64,000 nt of DNA from Pseudogymnoascus destructans (Eukaryota; Ascomycota; Leotiomycetes; Thelebolales; Thelebolaceae), in NCBI RefSeq assembly GCF_001641265.1, contig NW_020167525.1:1404501-1468500 (forward strand), given 5' to 3'. How positions within the stretch are numbered: the first letter of the stretch is position 1; each line of letters opens with the position of its first letter. Below are positions 53,424 to 63,124 of the stretch, in pieces. The notes beneath the pieces were generated by a model. That model saw only the letters and a program-made list of their open reading frames with translations, had not been told where the DNA came from and ran no database searches. A program made the translations under genes and the position numbers.

Positions 53424-55283
53424 ACGTGCATGTATAACGAAAGTGCCAAACAAGCGAAAGTGCCAAAATCATGCGGCGACCAACCCCCCCAACTAAATGT
53501 TAAATTCCTCCACAACAAAACATGCGCCATAAAAATGATGAAAGCAAATTAGTGCTAGCTATCCAAGCTATGCAAAGCGACCCAAATTTGCGCCTTCGAG
53601 TTGCAGCTAGGATCTATTCCGTAGACCACCGCAAGCTACGTCACCGTTTACAAGGCATACCTTCACGACGCGATATCCAAGCCAACTTACAGAAATTAAG
53701 TAACCTAGAAGAATCAGTTCTTGTTCAGTATATACTTGACTTAGCTGCTAAAGGGTTCCCTCCTCAGTTGTCTATTGTTGAAGATATGGCAAATCGACTA
53801 CTTGCAACACGCGACGCGCCACGCGTCGGGTCACGTTGGGCTTCAAACTTTGTTAAGCGCCATGTAGAGCTCCGGACACGCTTCCAGCGAAAATACGACT
53901 ACCAGAGGGCTAAGTGCGAAGATCCAGAAGTCATTCGTGGCTGGTTTGAGCTTGTATGGAACACAATTCTAAAGTATGGCATCAACAATGCAGATATCTA
54001 CAACTTTGATGAGACTGGGTTTATGATGGGCGTCATCTCAAGCGCAACGGTAGTAACGAGCTCAGATGGGCGGGCAAAGGCAAAAAAGGTGCAGCCTCGC
54101 AATCGGGAATGGGTTACAGTAATCCAAGGCGTTAGTTCTCAAGGTTGGGCAGTGCCGCCATTTGTCATTGTGGCAGGTAAAAACCACCTTGCATCTTGGT
54201 ATGAGAATAGCGGATTTCCAGCAGATTGGGTAATCGCTGTTACTGCAAATGGCTGGACTACAAACTAGAGAGGTATGGATTGGATTCAGCATTTTGAGAA
54301 GCACACAAAGCCCCGGAGTGTTGGTGGTTATCGCTTGTTAGTCCTTGATGGTCATGAGAGCCACCACTCAGACAAGTTTGAGGAGTACTGCAAAGAACAC
54401 AACATTATTACGCTTTGTATGCCTGCTCACTCTTCCCATATACTCTAACCACTTGATGTTGGCTGTTTTGGCCCATTAAAGAGAGCTTACGGTCAGCAAA
54501 TTGAAGATATGATGCGGGCTCATATTATTCACATTACTAAGGATGACTTCTTTCCTGCCTTCCACGCTGCATTTAACATTGCAATGACAGAAAGCAATAT
54601 TCAGGGAGGGTTCCGAGGTGCTGGGCTTCTTCCATTTAGCCCTAAGAGTGTAATATCTACACTTGACATTAGGTTTAAGACGCCAACACCTCCAACCTCT
54701 CGCCCAAACACCGCTCAACCATGGGTTTCTCAGACACCAAATAACCCAACTGAAGCTGTATCACAGTCTACTTTCATTAAAAACTGAATTGCGCATCATC
54801 AAAATAGCTCTCCAACCTCAATCTATGCAGCTGTTGACCAGTTTACAAAGGGTGCATCGCAAATAATGCATCAATTAGCATTGTTAAAAGCAGAGAACCA
54901 AAACCTGCGACAGGCAAATGAAGTGCTAAGCAAGCGCCGGAGAGCTAAAAAAACACGACTACAGCAAGGAGGATCACTTAGTCAACAGGTAGCACAGGAG
55001 CTACAGGACGAGAGGGACGTTGTGCAGCAAGTAGAGCAAGAAATAAGGGCATGTAGTGGTCAGAAGCCAAGGGAAGAAACCCATGCACGTCGCTGTGGCA
55101 AGTGTGGTGAGACTGGACACAATGCGCGCACTTGTCAGATTGTAATAGACAGGTCTGAGGAAGAGGACTCCGAGTAGTTTTAATTAATTTATATTGTTGT
55201 GGTGGATTTATCGCAATTCTTATGGGGTAGTCGCGATATTTTGGCACTTTCGCTTGTTTGGCACTTTCGTTATACATGCACGT
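53424..55283 (+). mobile_element. Fot1/pogo-type element, copy 2 (1,860 bp)
   Basis: Terminal repeats start ACGTGCATGTATAACG with AAGTGCCAAA subrepeats. TA flanks both sides (53422-53423 and 55284-55285). It is the same length as copy 1. Differences in the ends are mostly C/T and G/A transitions, as expected if RIP-type mutation acted after duplication. It sits in the intron of the relic gene at 53345-55690. Confidence 0.93.
53522..55177 (+). pseudogene. Fot1-like transposase with CCHC knuckle, three stops
   Basis: The 552-codon frame is equal in length to copy 1. It has the same HTH, DDE (NFDETGFMMG, LVLDGHESHHSD, PLDVGCFGPLK) and CCHC knuckle (CGKCGETGHNARTC) near the end. Stops are TAG at 54268-54270 (Glu in copy 1), TAA near 54447 (Gln) and TGA near 54785 (Arg). 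Because the stops fall at different codons from copy 1, a consensus family sequence without stops can be inferred. Confidence 0.9.
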
Positions 55284-55427
55284 TATATTAGCAATGTATT
55301 ATCAATAACTTACATTTTCGCACATCACCTTGATTTGATCTTCTGTCATATGTGATACATCTATAACGTACGCAACCCCGTTAATATCTGTTTCAGGATA
55401 CATTAATATATTAGAGGACTGTACCTC

Positions 55428-55556
55428 TGTAACGGGGTGCCAGAGTGCAACCGTTACAGTATATATAGCGTGTTATGCGTATTCCAGGCGAGCCGGAATA
55501 TTGTAGTCTTTTTGGCTCAGTAGGATGTAGCGCGAGCGTAATCGTACATCGTTACA
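55428..55556. mobile_element. Solo LTR, family 'D' (129 bp)
   Basis: It starts TGTAACGGGGTGCC and ends ATCGTTACA, with the perfect duplication ACCTC (55423-55427 and 55557-55561). It is the only copy in the window. Removing it restores a minus-strand reading frame. Confidence 0.85.
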
Positions 55557-55679
55557 ACCTCTTCTACACTATCAGTCAATCCTCTTTCATCTCGAATTCT
55601 GCTATCTTCAAACTGAATAACATCATCTAGTTCGAAGTTGATGTCCCATGGATGAGAATCTACAATAACTAGAGTGCTA

Positions 55680-55890
55680 TCTCTGTGTATATTTTGTATT
55701 GGTGACGATGGACAGAGTTATGACAGGCGCATGCGCACATTTTCGAAACCCGACAAGATGATGGACCATGTTGAGAGGCATTTAGAAAAGAGGACAGCAA
55801 GGCCGAAGGGCTACTTCTCAACAACATTATCCTTTTCAAGAATCACGTGGAGATGGTGCACGAAATTAGACTTAGGAGTGAAAAGATATA
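55680..55890 (+). pseudogene. Possible DUF3435-type C-terminal zinc-finger fragment
   Basis: LCIFCIGDDGQSYDRRMRTF continues SKPDKMMDHVERHL and, in a neighbouring frame, IILFKNHVEMVHEIRL. The Cys-x-x-Cys...H...H followed by FKNHV..VH resembles the C-terminal fingers of fungal DUF3435 (tyrosine-recombinase-like) proteins. The recombinase core is absent, so this is a fragment at most. Confidence 0.35.
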
Positions 55891-56131
55891 TCTTGAACTA
55901 CTGGACCTTGTGACATTGTCCGTTCCGAGACCCTCCGTAACCTTTGCCTTTGTAGGTGTAAATAGTAGGACACCCTTTTAGAGGAATACACTTAATGCAG
56001 CTCCTCCGTGAAACATGATATTTCACGTGATACGCAACAGATGAGGAAGCCATGAACCGGACAATAATAGTACGCCCAATCCGAAAAGTTTGTTCCCAGG
56101 ATTGCAAACCCTCATATTTTCGACTTTTGCT

Positions 56132-57703
56132 TCAAGTCTCTGACCCGAAGGGCGGAAATCTCGGCGCAGTTGTCTCGTCACAAGAGTATTGTACCAAGAA
56201 TGGTGAAGGTTCTGTCGTGTCGGCACCTATGATGACTTTCCCATCAGGTCCCTTCAACTCGAACGAAAGCCCACCAGCTCCACCTCCATTCGCCCATATT
56301 ACTCTCATTGGATAATACTTTCCTTCCTCAAACGTTGCACTGTATGTGACGGGTACCTGAACGGCTGAAACGAACGACTGTATAATATTCGCGTTTGCTC
56401 GTGTAAAACCTGAGTATGCTGCTGGACCTACCCAGAGGAGAGAAATGTCGTCGACGAACGGGAGGCGGAAAATGTAATCACCGCTTTGTTGTGCAAAAAT
56501 GTAGGCTCGGTGGTTAACAACTGTATAGCCTGGGTCTGCAGGAGCGTTGCCGTAGATGGGAGTACTCGAGCCAAAACCTATACTCGGCGTCATGCCTGAA
56601 TATTGCAAGGGATCGGTTTTAAACTTCTCCGTGTTAAATGTTGGATAGCCAGCTCCAGTGAATAGGTTGGTAGACCCGTCCGATTTCGTATTGCTGTAGA
56701 TTGCGTATTGGAGGCCCTGGTTACCGCAGGAATCCGGCATTGGTGGTCCCAAGGGCTTGGGGGGAACACATGGTGGCGAACATGAGTTATAGCCACTGCA
56801 CCCTCTCGAACTTGATGCAGCATTTCCACAACATGAACTAGTGCAACCTAGAGAATAGGCGCTGCTGAAACCAGGGGTGACAATAGTGGGTTCACCATGG
56901 TGGTTGGAATAGTAACAAGTCCGGGATCGACCGTGATAGTCAACGCTGTGACATGGGATATAAGAGGCGCAAGAATCCATGCAATCTTTCAGCGTCGCTT
57001 GCTTATCTATCCTGAGATATTCTGTTCCATGGCGTTTGCCACAGCTGATTCTAAAGGTTTCTCCAAATATAGAGGAGTAACTTTGGCCATTTGCTGAACC
57101 GGAAATTAGTCTATTTCATGTACTTCCATTGACACACTTACCTGAGGGGCAGGAAGTTGAACAGGCCACCAAGTTCTCATCTTTGGCGGACTGTGTTGGT
57201 GGATTGACCTTGTATGCATAGTTCTGACCAGCGGACGCTTCTGAAACTGTTGCAGCACCTGTTGAAGATAATAGAGTACATCCAAGGCTTGTAGGAACGT
57301 AATTGACACTATTACAAGCGTTCTCTTGGCTACACTTGTCGATGCAAATTTGAAAGGATGATGCCGTTGTTATTTGAACAGTCGCTGTTCCATGGTGATG
57401 GGCGCATTGGATCTTGAAGAATGTACCATCTGGTGTGTAGTATACACTGTTGTCGCTCGTTGGGCAGACAGCAACATTGGTGTCAGTCAATACTGGGCAG
57501 CCTGAAGGGACAGGAGCAAATGGATTTGGGTAGCCGCCTGTTCCGCCGGCTGCTGAACCCGCTGCTGGGGCTGAGGCTGCTGGGGGAGCGGGAGCAAAAG
57601 GATTGGGGTAGGTTGACTGAGCGGAACCACTGTTAACCCAAATGAAAGAAGTGAGAACTAGTAGGAGGCTAGATTTAGAAACATCAGTAATGTAACCCAT
57701 CAT
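56132..57703 (-). CDS. Secreted PAN/apple and GLEYA-domain adhesin-like protein
   Basis: There are two exons, 57703-57142 and 57093-56132 (48-bp intron GTAAGT...CTAAT...CAG); they give 507 aa. A hydrophobic N-terminus (SSLLLVLTSFIWVNSGSAQS) is a signal peptide. Two YPNPFAP motifs follow (about 32-70), then two PAN/apple-like Cys modules (CAHHHGTATVQITTASSFQI-CIDKCSQENACNSVNY; CGKRHGTEYLRIDKQATLKD-CMDSCASYIPCHSVDY), a Cys-rich linker and a GLEYA domain from about residue 290 (YAIYSNTK, YIFAQQSGDYIFRLPFVDDI, LLWVGPAAYSG, IWANGGGAGGLSFEL). GLEYA domains bind carbohydrate in fungal flocculins. No GPI signal or membrane anchor is seen, so it is probably released or wall-bound. Confidence 0.82.
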
Positions 57704-58940
57704 GAGAGAGGTCGCTGAACTTGTTCCGCCAGATGATAAAGGAATTCAAAACGAAATATGTTAAAATTGTGTGAAGAAAGGTGACCTTTAAGAAAAACGC
57801 AATGATCGAGTCATTATTTGTTCCATTGGCTGTGCCAATAGTCAAGACATATTCTGCTCAGGCCCACCTAGATATATGCCGTCAGCCATGCATGTCTGGA
57901 TCTTTTGGTTTCTATCAAAGCCGCTTCCTAAGGATTGTGCTATCACATCACTGCAGTGTGCACATCAGGCTACAGCTATTCGTTATGCGGGTTGTTCTGA
58001 TTGATAAGTCATATTTGCTCTTAGGCACTGACAGCACATGAGACACTGACAGCATATCAGACACTGACAGCACTTCATTTTTTATACAAGGGCAGCCCCT
58101 GACCATCTACCCTGCTACCCCTGACCGCGGTCCGTCCCGTCCGCCCCACCACCCCAATCATCAATATTTCCCCCTCAGCCCCTCAGCCCCTCAGCCCAAT
58201 TGCCAATCGCCCAAAACGTGCCCCTGATCTTGCTTGTGGCGCCGCCACAATTAACAAGTCTAGCTGAACTGAATCATGAATCTTCGGGGCTTCCCCATCA
58301 GGCGAGAAAATGCACGACACGAATCGTATTGAAGGCACTGACTGCACGGCAGGATATACTGTATCCGGTCCAGTCCGCTCCACCCATGTACCTAGAACGC
58401 ACAGAGGACGGAGATGTCTTAGCCACCGCCCAATGTACGTACACACCAAATCCCGCCCCTTCACCGATCCATCCCCGCACGCACCCCACCATCCTCCCTC
58501 CGAAGCAAGAACAAATAATCCCAGGCGGAAAACACTGTCTAATCACAATTACATGTGGTCATCATCAAACAGGAGAAAAGTAAAAAACGAAACCCATAAC
58601 TGCGCTACTTGACGTGCCTACGCAAAGCTTTTGAATCACAACCTTCGTTGAATAATAACAATGCAAACGAGGTGTGATATGTATGAGTTCGCTATCGAGA
58701 TAAATATTTCGCTGAAAGGACAGCCTAGATACTGGATATCTGCCGATATTTTATATTGGGACTCATGTAGCATATTTGCCACTTTTAATGCAACTAGGGT
58801 AGAGATCAAGTTTCTCGTGCGCGAATACATGACCAACATAGACAATTCTCGTTCAATCTCCAGTCCGTCACCCTGCCTAGTATACCCACAGCACATTACG
58901 GATCCCATTTACGCCCTCGTTCAACATCAAAGGAGTAAAA
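57704..58940. other. Intergenic, no gene recognised
   Basis: The stretch holds a short GACACTGACAGCA repeat (58024-58075) and CCCCTCAG repeats (58172-58197). Overlapping frames at 58183-58612 on both strands show no domain. It includes the promoter of the GLEYA gene. Confidence 0.4.
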
Positions 58941-59420
58941 CTATGGGGCGCAACATGACGTTGCCACACCCGTGGGATCAAGACATGCTACTAGCCCGGG
59001 ACCAGCGCTGGCACAGAGTCCGTTGGCCGCAGCCTGTTGAGCAGGGAACCTGTGAGCTGGTGGAGGCGACAAACAGGACTGCCCACTGACTGAGCAAGGG
59101 TTGGAGCTGGACAAGCAAGTTTGACCAGCGGCGCAGGGATTGGCGGTTGATAAACATGATTGTCCAGATGGGCAGACCGGGGCAGGAGACGCGTTGCAAT
59201 TGGGAATTGTCACAGAGCCGCCCAAGCCAGCCCATGGATTCGGAAATAGAGACCCGAACAAGAACGAGCCTAATGGCTTGTAAGATATTGCAGCCGTGCA
59301 GGTTGAGGTGACTGGAGGTGGCGAAATGGGGATCCAGGGGGTAGGACGAAGGGGAAAGAACCAGGCGTTGGCCGTGCTGGCCAAAATACTGGTGGCAAAG
59401 ACGACGGAAGTGAGTTGCAT
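58941..59420 (-). CDS. Small secreted Cys-rich repeat protein
   Basis: This is a single exon of 159 aa from the ATG at 59420 (MQLTSVVFATSILASTANAW), an excellent signal peptide, so the longer upstream frame to 59534 is rejected. After a Pro-rich segment come three GQxCLSxxNPC-type repeats (CPSGQSCLSTANPCAAGQTC, LSSSNPCSVSGQSCLS), then a Pro/Ala linker and a Cys-rich end (LVACLDPTGVATSCCAP). I do not recognise a named family. Size, signal peptide and Cys content fit an effector-like or wall-associated protein. It lies between the two apple-domain genes and shares their secreted nature. Confidence 0.65.
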   Translation of the reverse strand: MQLTSVVFATSILASTANAWFFPLRPTPWIPISPPPVTSTCTAAISYKPLGSFLFGSLFPNPWAGLGGSVTIPNCNASPAPVCPSGQSCLSTANPCAAGQTCLSSSNPCSVSGQSCLSPPPAHRFPAQQAAANGLCASAGPGLVACLDPTGVATSCCAP

Positions 59421-60821
59421 CTTAATTGAGCAAGTTGAAACTGGATATATGTTAACACTCAAAGCATTTAAGGAAGTTACAAGTCCTAGGATACACACTT
59501 TGACAGACACAATGAAGTCGATATTTGACACCAAAAAGGGGAGAGAGCTTGGCCGGAAGGATGCTTCAGTTGGAATACTTTTGGTTTGATAGAGACAAGA
59601 GGTGTGTCGTGTAAGGCTGTGTTTAATAAAATAGAGTGGACTTAGTTATTGGGGCGAAGCATTCCTTTATAGAAGAATATTAAATCATGCAAAATGGCTT
59701 AAATCAACCCAAAACTTCTCCTGTTATTTGAGGCATCTATCTCCTGGGTTTTCACTACGAACTCACCTAATGCGTTCACAGATGCATTATGCCGCATGAT
59801 TTCCCAACGACCCTCCGGAAGATCTTCCTAAAGTGCTGTCACACGCAGTGCAGCCCAATGCATTCTATAATGCAATCACATGCAGTGCATTCCAATATTG
59901 ACAAAACGAAGTCAACTCAAAGTCAGCTGGTCAGCTCAGCTCGGAGCTTAAGCGCCACTTTGGAAACTCTTGTCGATATCGGCACCAAAACTGAGTCATC
60001 AGTCAGAAAGTACATGAAGATGCTCGGAGCTGAAGTGCCACTTTGGGAGGTTGGCCCGTTGTCGATAGATTGTTCTCCTGAGACTATCTTGGACACAACA
60101 GCAAAGTGCAGAAAGCTCGCAGCTGAATGTCGTATATCCAGACTGCGAAAGTCTCCGTTGTGCCACATTAAAGGCATGTCGGACATTAGGGGTTTAGCGC
60201 GATCGAAATCGCGTTTATGTCCAAACTCGATGGTTCTAGGGTTTTATCCGGCCTACATTTAGCTTCCGCCATGCGGCTACTCCCGTGGAACGTAACATTG
60301 ATCGACAAATGTTCATAATCGGCATGGATCATCGAATTTGCCGTATTCAGGCAGCTGATCTGCGACGCCGTTTCGCATACGTGGGAACAAGCTCTGTGAT
60401 AAAAAATCAAACAGCGTCCGATTGGGATCTTCCTGCAGATAAAAAACTGCACAGAGACAGATAGAGTGCCTGGTCAGCTCGGATGATGCGCATATACGAC
60501 GAATGTCTCAACGCTATGCATTCCACCGCATTCAATGGCGTATTCGAGTTCCACTGCGTTCGGTAATGCAATGCATTCCATAGCGCTTCTGTCTTGCTCG
60601 GACCACTGTCTGTCTTGGGAGTTCCTCGCATTGCTGTTGAAAGAAAGTCAAGGTCTACAATAGCTCGACAAAGAGCGAACTTGGAACCTACAAGTAGACC
60701 AAGGTTCTCAGTTCCTCAGCAGCAGTTATTATCATTTTCGTCCTTAAAACCTCATCTCGCTCCAGTAACAAAGAGTTTCTGAGTATTCGTCAAATATCGA
60801 CCCCATTTTAAGTTAATAACA
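59421..60821. other. Intergenic, no gene recognised
   Basis: It contains scattered AATGCATTCCA-type short repeats (near 59857-59895 and 60515-60585). The frame at 59789-60262 shows no domain and no signal peptide. It separates two divergently oriented secreted-protein genes, so it holds both promoters. Confidence 0.4.
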
Positions 60822-62004
60822 ATGGTCCACATTAGTTTCAACCGTCGGTCTTTTGCCCTCATTCCCGTGGCATTAGTTATATGTGCGAATAACGGCATCG
60901 TTGCTGCTCAATCGCAATATCCAAACCCATTTGCGCCTTTCGCCACACCTGCACCAGCTGTTCAACCCGATGATGGGCCTTCGGCGTACCCAAACCCTTT
61001 CAAAAACAATCAGACCCAGCCGGGTGCTGTAGACTCTGACCAATCTTGGGCAGATGGTATCTGCCACAGCGATCCAACCTATGGTGCAGCGTATGTTGGA
61101 GCTCGAGATTCGAATGGTGTTTGGGCTTGCGTGCTCCTGCCAGAGTCAAACAGGCCACAGCCTTGTTTTGGTGAGCCATATGTTGATCCCAGAACTGGCC
61201 TGCAAGCGTGCCGCACGAAACCCACTACCAATTGTCCTGGATCTCCCAGTTGTGGCGCTGGCAAGACCTACCAAAGAGCGGACGTGTCTGCACCTGCAGG
61301 TGCCTGCTGTAGTTCAGGAAATACATTTTCCTGCTCTTGCAAGGATGGCGGGTCTTACGTTTACGATCCCCTCTCTTGCCCCGTCCTTCATCGAAATATT
61401 CGCATTACCCCAACCGGTCCGAGATTCAACCTCTTCTGCAACATTTCGACTAAGCGCCAGGAAATATTCGCTGAGCAAGCGGGCAGTTTCATTGAATGTG
61501 TTGATGCCTGTGGAGCATTAACGGGGTGCGCCGGTGTCGAGTTCAACAGGCTTAGCAAGCAATGCTCCTTCAAATCCGAATTCCTGACTGAGAATTCTGA
61601 AGGTGGCGCCAACAACGATGTGGATAGTGCCTCCATGGATCCGCCACCACAGTGTCCCGGTGCTGATGGCCAGAGTCTGACAGTGGGAGGGATCGAATAT
61701 GAGCTATTTTGTCACCATGGGTGGAAGGTAGGTTTGCCAACCAGCCACGTTACAAAGGCGAAAGACGTATACGATTGTAAGTGTTCTATAAAACCGTGGC
61801 TCTATATTTTAAATGGTGAACTCTTGCTGATAGTTTGATTCAAAAGGTACTCGACAATGCACAGAAAAGGGCTCTTCCTGCCAAGGCGCGAATTACTGGT
61901 TCGCAAACAAGGACTGTGTTATGACATCTGCCTTTGAGTTCCCACCCACTGGAGGCGATTCTGCAAATGCTGTTGTTGGCGCCATCCCGAAAAAGCAGAA
62001 GTAG
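60822..62004 (+). CDS. Secreted Cys-rich protein with two PAN/apple-like domains
   Basis: There are two exons, 60822-61776 and 61847-62004 (70-bp intron GTAAGT...CTGAT...AAG); they give 370 aa. The signal peptide is FALIPVALVICANNGIVAAQ. The mature start SQYPNPFAPFATPAPA and a second AYPNPFKNN repeat match the YPNPFAP motifs of the gene at 57703. Next is a Cys-rich segment (CHSDPTYGAAYVGARDSNGV, CSCKDGGSYVYDP), an apple-like module (NLF-C...SFIECVDACGALTGCAGVEF) and a second (YELFCHHGW...YDCTRQCTEKGSSCQGANYW). The splice keeps the second module intact. No GLEYA domain follows. It looks like a paralog that lost or never had the adhesin domain. Function unknown; cell-surface or carbohydrate binding is inference. 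Confidence 0.8.
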
Positions 62005-63124
62005 TCGTATGATAGCAGGCATTTCCAGCCCACAGAAATTCAATAAGACCGCGCTCTCTTCGACAAGCGGATTAGCTATAGACGTAAAGGCTATAGTGAA
62101 TAAATACTAGTCTCATTCCTGATATTGGTTTTGACAATTGTACTTTATGATACAAGAGCTTATGTATGGCAGAGCGAACGGGATGCCCAGTTCTCTTGAG
62201 TCTATGGTCGTATGTGATAATTACTTGCTTATATAAACCCTGCTAAGCTCTGGCACTCTAGCTATAGGGGCTAGGATAGCCTGCTTCGCATGCGGATATC
62301 TGCTACTTGGTCGAGAACCAAGCAGACTTCGGGACTAAACCGCCGAGAGGACCAGCGACGACGCTCAAAGATAAGCTTGCGAGAGATGCTACCCTAGCTT
62401 ACGAACCTCAGACGGAGGTGCGAGCCATCGTCGTTATCAGGCTCAGCTGCTCTGGGACCACCAAGAAGCTAGGACCGAGGGGACCTTGGATAACGATATT
62501 CGTGGATAGTCTTCCCACATATGGATGTTGAAGGACCTCACTGATGGAGCATGCCTTGATGTCTCCCGTTTTGTAGCCCTCTAGTGTTGGCGATGATCCT
62601 GGCCCTTCCGGCTCGGGCGGACAGCCGCCGCAAGATCCTCGATCGGCAGTACACTGGTTTATGAGGTGTGCTAAAAGCTTTGACCCCTGCCTTGAACGTG
62701 TCGTGCGCGTCAATGTATTCTGCAGTCCCGGCGAGGTCGACGCACCCGCTAAGTTATGCCGGAACCATTTCCGAACATCAGGCCCCATGTCCAAGTCCAG
62801 CAGCCGCTATTCCACCGATAACCATCCGTGTTGAGCTGGTCAATTTTGCCATTATCAACACGTGATCAAACCCGAGCGTTCACCATCGCTGGCTGGCACA
62901 CCACCGGGCTTGACCCAAATGTGCTACGGGATTATTAGAGGTAGCACGCAGTTTGTAGCACTTCTCCCGCTCTATAACACATGTGCCTACCCAGGAACAG
63001 CTTTACCCCACCTGGGCTGTGACAGACGCCGTGCTACTACCCTGCTATCACCCTGGCCGTTGTAGCACCTCCGTTGTAGCACCTCTGTTGTAGCCCCGTT
63101 GCTGTGCTGGACACGCCTTATTAC
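62005..63124. other. No assigned gene; one minus-strand coding-like stretch
   Basis: A minus-strand frame, 62794-62408, reads PDVRKWFRHNLAGASTSPG and SCGGCPPEPEGPGSSPTLEG but has no clear start or domain. A neighbouring frame gives EYIDAHDTFKAGVKAFSTPH, so a frameshifted relic gene is possible. From about 62900 TGTAGCAC-like short repeats appear, leading into the inverted-repeat arm. Confidence 0.35.

Larger units (their letters stand above)
53345..55690 (-). pseudogene. Unidentified cellular gene relic hosting three transposons
   Basis: With the LTR at 55428-55556 removed, the minus strand reads VIVDSHPWDINFELDDVIQF, EDSRIRDERGLTDSVEEVQS and VAYVIDVSHMTEDQIKVMCE, ending at a 5' splice site GTAAGT (about 55310). 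The intron would run into the Fot1-like copy 2 and end TTAATAG at about 53405; the next exon reads DSILPQETDQWKILLLKHF to 53345, where the degenerate pogo element begins. Beyond it, rightly oriented coding-like sequence (HCEYLDLVISNIEHTQL) continues near 51540-51370. I do not recognise the protein. Confidence 0.4.

Noticed and set aside
58183..58612. Overlapping open frames on both strands
   Set aside because: None shows a domain; GC-rich sequence makes long chance frames on both strands.
59789..60262. 157-codon open frame between secreted genes
   Set aside because: No domain, no signal peptide, and it overlaps an equally long frame on the other strand.
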